Both the position numbers and the translations under genes were made by a program. Under the pieces are notes generated by a model. It was not told where the DNA came from. It saw only the letters and a list, made by a program, of their open reading frames with translations, and did no database searches. From the NCBI RefSeq assembly GCF_907164915.1, contig NC_061867.1, forward strand, positions 28,558,308 to 28,622,307: a stretch of 64,000 nucleotides of DNA, read 5' to 3'. The first letter of the stretch is position 1. Every line of letters starts with the position of its first letter. Of the stretch, positions 57,218-64,000 are shown piece by piece. This stretch comes from Impatiens glandulifera (taxonomy: Eukaryota > Streptophyta > Magnoliopsida > Ericales > Balsaminaceae).

Positions 57218-58314
57218 TGTTAGGATCTAGGTCGGGGCTGGCGGACCGGGGTCTGGCCGGTTAACACTGTCTGACAATACTCAACGGTTGGTGTTTAATC
57301 CGGTTAGAGATTAACACCGGGTTTCAATACTACACGGACTGTCACAAACCCTTGAACCGAGTTCAAGTGCGGAAGTGGTTTGTATTAGACTGGAGCAACA
57401 CACATAGGATGAATAAAGATAGGTTTTGGAGAATATCGGTTTGGAGATTAAGAGGTCGGTTTGAGGTTTAGTGAATCAGTTAGAATGATGTAATTCGGTT
57501 ATGACAGTGTGAGTCGGTTAGAAAGTAGAACCGGTAGACAGTAAAGAGCAATACACAGGTTTTTATAGATGTTCGGAGATAAAACTCCTACGTCACCCCT
57601 TCTTCTCGAAACTACGAGAAGGATATTCACTAAGGAATACACAAACACAATACACGATCAAGTCTTATTTACTATTTAATAAACACTCGTGCAAGTCTCA
57701 CAGAAATTGTAGTCACACTTCAAATGCACACTTAGGCTTTTAATCTTGTAGATAGATAAAAGCAACTTGTAGCTTGGGTTGTTGTTACTGACTAGAACTA
57801 CATTTACTCCTCTTCAGCTCCTTCTTTACCTCTTCAACGGATACCTTTAGGGTAATCCTTGAATCTGATTGGTTGAGCAGAGGCATTAACTGCGGTTTAA
57901 GCTTCCAAGGCATCAATCAGACCGACTTCATTTGTCTTTTACTTAATATGACAACTTCCGGTTGGCCAGTTGCCTGCATCTGGAGAGCTGCACCTTTGAC
58001 TTGTACCAAAATGGTAACTGTTTTTTCAGACAATCTTCTGCAGCCTTCAGAGTATCATCAGAATTGTATGGATATGGTAATGTCACAGTCTGATCCTTTA
58101 ATTTCATCTTCTGTATATACCCAAAGTGTCGGTTTGTTCATAGCTTCAGGTTAACTGGATAACTTCCGGTTTTGGATACATCCTTTGCTTCTTCTTCTAA
58201 CCGATTTGATTCTTGACCGGTCAGATTTTTGACCGTTCTTGGTTCTTGACCGTTGCTGCACAGGAAATTTGTTTTTGTTAAGTTTTTATTTTAACCGGTT
58301 TAATTTATCTAATA
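57218..58314 (-). mobile_element. LTR 3 of the series (3' LTR of the accessory-gene element)
   Basis: Minus-strand end GATCCTAACA (57218); the start is near 58314, slightly altered (TATTAGATAAATT). Leader hairpin 57599-57622 (CTTCTCG-TAGTTT-CGAGAAG) and GGGTGACGTAGGAG are present. About 30 bp covering the TATA box and ATATTTCACC are deleted at about 57829, so this copy probably lacks its own promoter. The polypurine tract and accessory gene lie directly to its right. Confidence 0.88.
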
Positions 58315-58658
58315 ATTTCTCCCTAATTGATTATTTTATTTAAAATATTCAAAACCATGTAAGAAGTAAATTGTAGGCCGGTTGTTTTTTTTTAAATTTG
58401 TTTGACCGGATTTTTGAAAAAGACTTAGAAAAATTTTAGAAAAATTTTGGAAAAAGTTTAGAAAAATTTTGTTTTTGAAGAAAAATTTTGTTTTTGAAGA
58501 AAAATTTTATCTTATCAATTTGTCCCTTTTTGATTATTTTATTTAAAATATTCAAAACCATGTAAAAAGTAAATTGTAGGCCGGTTTCCAAAAATACTTT
58601 ATATATATATAAATATGAAATATTATAAACTTGACATAAAGAGCGGATAATTAAAAAT
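58315..58658 (-). other. 3' non-coding part of the element with duplicated polypurine region
   Basis: Two copies, about 58315-58382 and 58518-58585, of a stretch holding a polypurine tract (minus-strand AAAAAGGGACAAA in the second) and TTTTGAATATTTTAAATAA, CATGG and CCGGCCTACAATTTAC. Between them lie three repeats of a GAAAAATTTTGTTTTTGAA type. No gene is seen. Confidence 0.7.
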
Positions 58659-61164
58659 CTATTCCATATTCCTCTTGTTCTTAGGCATGTATCTCTCGAG
58701 GTATTCAGCCATCGCTCCCTTTCCCGGATTGCAAGGATCAATGTCAAGTCCGGAGGAAGATGTTTGACCGCCCGAGTTGCCGGTGAATGGTGAAACCTGT
58801 GAAGGAACCGATCTGAGTGGGATCGCATTAACGCCCCGCGCTCTCTTCATTAGCGGTACAACGTCGTCATCAACCTCTACAACTTCTGGTGAAATCGGAT
58901 TGATTGGAGGAGTAACAATCAGTTCAGTAATGTCGGTCAACAGCCGTTGAGTCCGTTTAGCCGCTGTCTTCTTGGTGGCCTTTCTCTTTCTTGTTACCGG
59001 TCCGGTTGATGGAGCAGCCGGATTTGATTGCTTATTTTCTTCGGCTATATCGTCTTCTATCAAATGTTGTTGAATTAGCCGAGTCGCGTCCTCATTCGCT
59101 TGTACCGCTTGTTCTGGTGCAGCATTTTCTACCACTTGAACATGTTGGGCCAGGATCGCATCCACATGTTCCCTTTCCTTTTGTATTCGCACGTTCTCGT
59201 TTTCAGCTTCTTCGTCGGCCGCTAGCTTGGCTGTAATCATTTCCGCTAGCTGTTCGTAGACCGCTTGGAGTGATGCTTTAGTTAGTGCATGCTTTTCTTC
59301 AAGTTCTATCATTCTTTCAAGTATTGAACCGGCCTGGTTACCGTATTGAAACATACCCTCTTCAAGAGTTGCCAACTTTTGATTGTGCCTCTCTTCAAGA
59401 GCCACTAATCTCTGATCCGTCGAACCGAGCCTGAGGTCGGTTTGAGCATATCGGTTCTATGTGTCGTGGAGGTGATTAGCATATCGGTTAGGTCGTAATT
59501 CTCTTCAACGGCTGTAAGCCGTTGGATTGCCAAGTTGAGCTTTTCACCGGTAGACTCAATCAACTGCTTTGATTTCTTCGCCCTTTCTTTCATTTTAGTT
59601 TGCCACGGGATGATGGCATCTTGACAGAATTCCTCGATTAAATCCTTGACGTTGTCCTTGGTTAGTACAGGCACTGGCGATTTTCCGGTTTGTGGAGACC
59701 CGGGCCGATCGGTGAGCTGATTACCCGTTTCGGTTTTAGTTCTGTTGACCGTAGATTCTAGTGGAGGAGGGGCATTCTCGGCCTCTTCTAGATTGGGACC
59801 GCCATTTGATCTTTCATAATCTTCAGGATGAGATCTGGAAAAGTGTGAAGCTTCTTGATGAGCGGCTTCCGATTCTAACCGTGTCATCTCATCGGTTAGC
59901 TCCCGGTCCTTAGCCGTTAACATCTCTAGTACCATTACAACGAGTTGGTTTTTGTCCTCTTTAGGGACATTCTGTTCACGAAGATGACGGATGTGGCCGG
60001 TGAGTTCTTTCATCCGGGCGTGTGTCTGAACCATCCTTCCTCTTCTAAGAGCGGTGACAACGCTCTTTGTTTTCGTCAGTTCGAACACCGACCTTTCTGT
60101 TTCTACCAGTTTTTCCCATTTCTGATGAGCTGGACACTCTGGTAACATGTCGGCCTAACCGACTTCATTTCGTTGAAGAGCCCACTGATAGTAAACATCG
60201 CTCACAACATGAGCCTGCTTGAAGAGTTGCTCTGTTATTTGGGAGACAAGTCTCTCTCCCAATTGTTGAACGTCGTCGTCTACGGTTTCGTGTGCCTCCG
60301 GTTGTCTAGTTGGACCGGATTCATTATCAACATTTGTGGCCGAATTTTAATCGACGACCTTCTCCTTTCTTTTGTCTAACCGAATCTCCTCTGTTTTATT
60401 GGACTTGGTGTGGCTAGACCTAGACGCGAAGTCCTCCGGATTAGGATTGTCGGATTGAATATTTGTCGAACCGTTGTGCCCAAGAAATGGGTAGATCTTA
60501 TTATCTTGCTGAAAGCTATAAGAACACCCGGACCGGTTTCAATATTTGAATGGCGCATCAGCTTGCCGAGTGGAACGACATATCATTGAGAACGTTTTAA
60601 AGTCGGATCCACCATCTCACAAAGGTTGGAGAAAACGACCTTGGCCCAGTTGATTGGAATACCTCTAACCAAACCAGCCAACATCTCAATTTTTGAAATT
60701 GTGAGGCTGTCATAGTTGCCTCTTCTTCCTTGGACCGACTTTGAGAGAATCTCGCAAAGTGGCCTGTATTCCGGTTTTAAGTCTGTTTTCTTACCGGACA
60801 CCACTATTGGTTGGATAGTGTCCGATACAGCACAGAGAACCGCTAGGAGTACGTCCTCGTTCGTGTCCACGGTGAAGTCACTCCCTTCTATTGGTAGGCG
60901 GAGAGCTTCAGCAACCGAATCTTTTGTAACTTTGAACGGTTTTCCACCGACCGTTGCGGATATGATTTCTTCATTGAGTACAACGGTTTGGAAGAACTCC
61001 GTGACCGCGTCTTGATACATGACGAACAGTCCATTCAGAAAATTTTCTATACCCGATGCAGATATACGCTCCAGCACTTCTTTAGCCTCTGTTGATCCGT
61101 TGGTTCGAATTTCTTCGAAGTCCACTTGGAAAATGTGAGTGAAGAGTGCAAAATCACGACCCAT
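58659..61164 (-). pseudogene. Accessory gene 3, long form with coiled coil and basic tail, broken
   Basis: ATG at 61164. Residues 1-193 form the accessory domain: FQVDFEEI, SGIENFL (37-43), EFFQTV (56-61), RLPIEG (89-94) and IPINWAKVVF (169-178). An in-frame TGA at 60583-60585 is followed in the same frame by YVVPLGKLMRHSNIETG. A frameshift near 60475, stops near 60355 and 60155 and another frameshift near 59410 divide the rest: helical charged segments (60148-59405), a coiled coil (NQKLATLEEGMF; EEKHALTKASLQAVYEQL), a nuclear-signal-like TRKRKATKKTAAKRTQR and the end GAMAEYLERYMPKNKR at 58659. Intact it would be roughly 830 residues. It is the same family as the genes at 62282 and 63432. Function unknown. 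Confidence 0.75.
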
Positions 61165-61274
61165 TTTGCTTAGAGAGACCGGAAGTTGGAAAGATTGAAT
61201 GTTTTGAGGATTAAGGGATTGCTAGAGAGAGAAAGCAGATTTGCGGAAGAAGAAAATAGAAATGCGAATGAGGG

Positions 61275-61282
61275 TATTTATA
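61275..61282 (-). promoter_or_regulatory. TATA box of accessory gene 3
   Basis: Minus-strand TATAAATA, in the context GCCTATAAATACCC, about 110 bp before the ATG at 61164. The leader ends CTCTAAGCAAAATGG, with a purine-rich run typical of plant start sites. Confidence 0.6.
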
Positions 61283-61580
61283 GGCAGCGTCCTGTAATGT
61301 GAACCGACACGAGCCGTCACATCAAGAAAATGCGCCAAGTTTCCCTCCAAAACGAGTTGGCGGCAATCTTTTGCCGGGAGACCTTTTGGCGGGAATTAAT
61401 TAAGGCGGTAGGTCATTTAACCGGTAGTTAATGAAGTGGTAAGCGATTTAACCGGTGAAGAATTTTAAGCCGATTTTTGAACCTTACAATTTAAAATTGA
61501 TATTCGATTAAAGAAGAGAGACATGATAATAATAGAAACCGATACGAAGATCGGTTTGAAGTACATATAAAAAGTGAAAA

Positions 61581-62282
61581 TTAAAGAGTAATCATCCTAG
61601 AAATTTTGTCTTCCACGACTTCTTTGGTGAGGACATTTGAAGGATTCACCGGTGTAACTAGTCCAAGATTTGGAACGCAGACCCGAATGACCCAGCTCAA
61701 ATGAGGAGCATAGCCGAACCGTTTCTTCGTTTCAAGCATAGTCTTCAAGTTGTTAAAGATGACCGATGCCCAGTTTATGGGGGTTGAGCTACAGATGTAG
61801 GTCATCACGTCAAAGGATTTTCTAGAGTAATTTTGATTGGGAGACTGACAGATTATCAGCCGGTTAATGATCTCATGCAAGAGTTGAATGTAAGGAGCAA
61901 GTTTGGCTTTAAGGCCGTGGTTTTTAACCGGTATGTCTGAAGTGGAGAACAGTTCAGCATAGTCATCAAATGTACTGTCCACCCGTGGTGGAAAGTCCGA
62001 AAACCCTTCCGTTGGAAGGTTGAACATCCCGGCGAATCGGTTTTCCGGGAGAACGATGACACTGGTTTTAACAGTGGAGACAATGACACCGTTAAACATA
62101 TGTGCATTGGAGAAGAACTCCAGTACTTCTGGAAGAAAGATAGGTCCAAATTCCTCTAGGAAATCACGGAGGCCGGTGTCAACCAGAGATTCAAAGAGTT
62201 CTTCCCTTATTTCAGCATAATCAGAGGATAGTACTGAATCAAAATCGATGCATAAATAGTTTCGGAGGATGGTGTGAGACAT
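61581..62282 (-). CDS. Accessory protein 2, open, unknown function
   Basis: 233 residues without interruption. It lines up with its neighbours along the whole length: TGLRDFL (36-42), EFFSNA (55-60), NLPTEG (88-93) and TPINWASVIFNNL (167-179). No signal peptide, membrane segment or catalytic motif is evident. It ends after the domain and lacks the long coiled-coil tail of gene 3. The ATG context GAAAAATGTCTCA is nearly the same as that of gene 1 (AAAAATGTCTCAG), and a TATA-like box lies about 80 bp upstream. I do not recognise a named family; remote kinship to the plant transposon-associated Transposase_32 domain (PF20167) is a guess to test. An open frame suggests recent origin or selection. 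Confidence 0.7.
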   Translation of the reverse strand: MSHTILRNYLCIDFDSVLSSDYAEIREELFESLVDTGLRDFLEEFGPIFLPEVLEFFSNAHMFNGVIVSTVKTSVIVLPENRFAGMFNLPTEGFSDFPPRVDSTFDDYAELFSTSDIPVKNHGLKAKLAPYIQLLHEIINRLIICQSPNQNYSRKSFDVMTYICSSTPINWASVIFNNLKTMLETKKRFGYAPHLSWVIRVCVPNLGLVTPVNPSNVLTKEVVEDKISRMITL

Positions 62283-62361
62283 TTTTCAAATTTGCTAAGA
62301 GAGGTAGAGAGTTAATATATGTTGTTTTTGAAGTGTATTTGAATGAGATGGGGAGAGGTTT

Positions 62362-62369
62362 CTTAAATA
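62362..62369 (-). promoter_or_regulatory. TATA-like box of accessory gene 2
   Basis: Minus-strand TATTTAAG about 80 bp before the ATG at 62282. Variant of TATA, so less certain than those of genes 1 and 3. Confidence 0.4.
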
Positions 62370-62688
62370 GATTTGAAATGAGGGGGAACGTAAGAGCATT
62401 TAATGTTAAGATTCCTTTTTGTCTCATTAATGATGTGGAATATTTATGTTTTCAAAACGTCTTGGGAAGTGGTACTTTTTGACCGATTACGGAGACCGAG
62501 GTTGAGAATCTAGTTGAGAGCTAACTAAGTTTGTGTAATTTCCCATGCAGTTAGAATTCAAAAGTACTAGATTTTCATTAAGAAGACTGGAGTACATTAG
62601 ACCGAAGGAAATACATAACCGATTAAGATAGATAAAAATACAACCAGTACGTGAAGCAAAATGACCGGTTGTCCGAAGGACTGATTCT

Positions 62689-63432
62689 TTAATGACCGGA
62701 AGAGGTGATATTTCTGTTCTTCTTCTTCCAAGCTTTCTCGAACCGCTCATAGAAGGAATCCGCAGAATCCTTGTTAAAAACTTGGGATTGGTTGATCCCT
62801 TCGCCTGGACAGAGCGGAACCCCGAGTTCGATGAGTAGAGAGCTGATTTGAGCAATGAAACCGGTGTGACGGGTATTGATCATCCAGATTAGGATGTCAA
62901 ACAGTAGCCTAGACCAATTTACTGGAGTATCAGATGTTATGGCGATCATTATGTTGAAGATTGTGGTGCAGTAGGTGTTGGTGACATCCTTTCCCAAGAT
63001 GGCCTTACCGATGATGTCGTTTAGGAGCTCATATTCGGCCCTCAACGATGACCGTGCACCGTGATCATCGACCGAGCAGTTGGAGCGGGAAAAGTTCAGG
63101 GATATTTCGGCTTTCTGTTCAGCTGAAACGCTTAGGTCAGTAAGACCTTCTTTGGGAAGGTTGAAGCACCGAGCGAAGTCTCGCTCGGTAAAGTCGAAAA
63201 TCGTTCCTCTTACCCTTGACTGGATAAGAGTATCAAAGAATGGAGTTCCACGAAAAACTCTGGCATTGTGGAAGAATTCGATTACAGTCTCAGGAAATAC
63301 GATATGTTTTTCATCTAGGAAATATCGAAGACCGGTACTTTCCAAAGACTTGATCATTTTGAAGATTTCGTAGTGTTGTGTCCCTTGTGCTGAGTCAAAA
63401 TCAACTTGAAGAATGTTTTGGAACTGAGACAT
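62689..63432 (-). CDS. Accessory protein 1, open, unknown function
   Basis: 247 residues from ATG 63432 (MSQFQNILQVDFDS). An upstream in-frame ATG at 63486 would add 18 residues, but it lies only about 5 bp from the TATA box and has no counterpart in the paralogues, so I chose 63432. Conserved blocks: TGLRYFL (33-39), EFFHNA (52-57), NLPKEG (91-96) and TPVNWSRLLF (169-178), at the same residue spacing as in protein 3. It ends in a short basic tail (KAWKKKNR). No catalytic motif, signal peptide or membrane segment is seen. It is followed by about 400 bp without a gene and then gene 2 on the same strand. Function unknown. Confidence 0.72.
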   Translation of the reverse strand: MSQFQNILQVDFDSAQGTQHYEIFKMIKSLESTGLRYFLDEKHIVFPETVIEFFHNARVFRGTPFFDTLIQSRVRGTIFDFTERDFARCFNLPKEGLTDLSVSAEQKAEISLNFSRSNCSVDDHGARSSLRAEYELLNDIIGKAILGKDVTNTYCTTIFNIMIAITSDTPVNWSRLLFDILIWMINTRHTGFIAQISSLLIELGVPLCPGEGINQSQVFNKDSADSFYERFEKAWKKKNRNITSSGH

Positions 63433-63490
63433 TTTTGCCTTATTAAGATGAGATGTTGAGGGTGTGAATATTTGTTTGAGATTCATCTAA

Positions 63491-63498
63491 CTTATATA
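63491..63498 (-). promoter_or_regulatory. TATA box of accessory gene 1
   Basis: Minus-strand ATATATAAG about 60 bp before the ATG at 63432, in the sequence CCAACTAATATATAAGTTAG. Confidence 0.55.
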
Positions 63499-64000
63499 TT
63501 AGTTGGAGAGTGTTATAGGTGATTAGTATTATCCAGAGGGTAGCAGGTAATTTAGTTTATTAACCATAGGATAAAACATCTTGCATGAATTAGGAGTGTT
63601 TACAGCCTAAGGATGTGAGTCATAGGCCTGGACAGTGAGAGATATCATATCTTCATGTCTTTTGAGGCATGACTGCTTTGTTTTGAAAAGATATCTTTTC
63701 AGAACAGATACGTCCAAACACATACAGTTGTTCCATATTTTGTTGGGAATCAAATATTCCAAAATATATTATATTCAAACCGGTTGGTTTTCAGTCATTG
63801 ATCTCGATGCAGTTAATTATTGTAGGTACTAAGTAACTGGTCGGTTTACTGTAACTGATAGACAAAGCGGTTCTTCAATAAATACGATGGTAAATTCGAT
63901 TTCCAACATTTTAGAAAGAACTGCCGGTTTTGTCTGTCTGAACCGATTTTTCCTTTAAGAAATAAGTTGATTTATATCGGTTAAACTGAGGATGTTTCTG
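63499..64000 (+). other. No gene recognised
   Basis: Upstream side of accessory gene 1. Mixed sequence with several CCGGTT or ACCGAT motifs (63780, 63838, 63920, 63940), which are common throughout the copia LTR and internal non-coding regions here, so it is probably still part of the same element. No LTR end, primer site or open frame of note before the window ends. Confidence 0.4.

Noticed and set aside
63486..63486. Upstream ATG (MNLKQIF) as the start of accessory protein 1
   Set aside because: Only about 5 bp from the TATA box, so it would lie upstream of the transcript; paralogues start at the position matching ATG 63432.

Overview
This window looks like repeat-dense, gene-poor nuclear DNA of a dicot plant. 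It contains a satellite array, many Ty1/copia LTR pieces with the plant-type initiator-tRNA primer site (TGGTATCAGAGC), a CACTA-type transposase relic with a plausible plant intron, a tRNA-derived SINE-like piece, and a DUF4283/zinc-knuckle relic. I see no intact conventional host gene. From memory, the accessory proteins resemble uncharacterised ones in Gesneriaceae/Lamiales assemblies, so Lamiales is a low-confidence guess.

Layout. 1-15879 is an AT-rich satellite of about 51-52 bp (17 codons), organised over much of its length as a 14-monomer higher-order repeat of about 721 bp. It is interrupted by a solo LTR with a perfect target-site duplication (1792-3048) and by three near-identical LTR fragments (8072-9105, 12413-13446, 15880-16914). 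Two of these belong to a 4,341-bp tandem duplication (4822-9162 / 9163-13503). 16915-21766 holds a DUF4283 relic and a plus-strand copia LTR with a broken gag, cut by a second LTR. 21767-31244 is a minus-strand copia block: a reverse-transcriptase fragment, a 3' LTR with another LTR nested in it, then an element in which gag joins an accessory gene almost directly because most of pol is gone. 31245-40447 holds LTR scraps, the CACTA relic, AT-rich DNA and a solo LTR. 40448-48835 has a minus-strand gag-pol relic, an LTR and an accessory-gene relic. 48840-54788 is a plus-strand copia element whose 5' LTR contains a nested solo LTR. 54789-64000 has three LTRs in a row on the minus strand, joined by 62- and 77-bp remnants, followed by three tandem paralogous accessory genes, two of them open.

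How it fits together. At three separate loci the same uncharacterised accessory protein family lies in sense orientation immediately upstream of the polypurine tract and 3' LTR. The inferred copia architecture is LTR - primer site - gag - pol - accessory gene - polypurine tract - LTR. At the right end the accessory gene is triplicated and each copy has its own TATA-like box and a similar leader, which suggests separate transcription. The LTRs share two further unusual features: a small hairpin with changing, apparently compensating stem sequence just before a conserved GGGTGACGTAGGAG block, and in one subfamily arrays of tiny inverted repeats (TTAGAC-loop-GTCTAA). Nearly all gag and pol genes are broken by stops, frameshifts, deletions or lost catalytic residues. 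All identities come from reading the sequence by eye; no database search was run.
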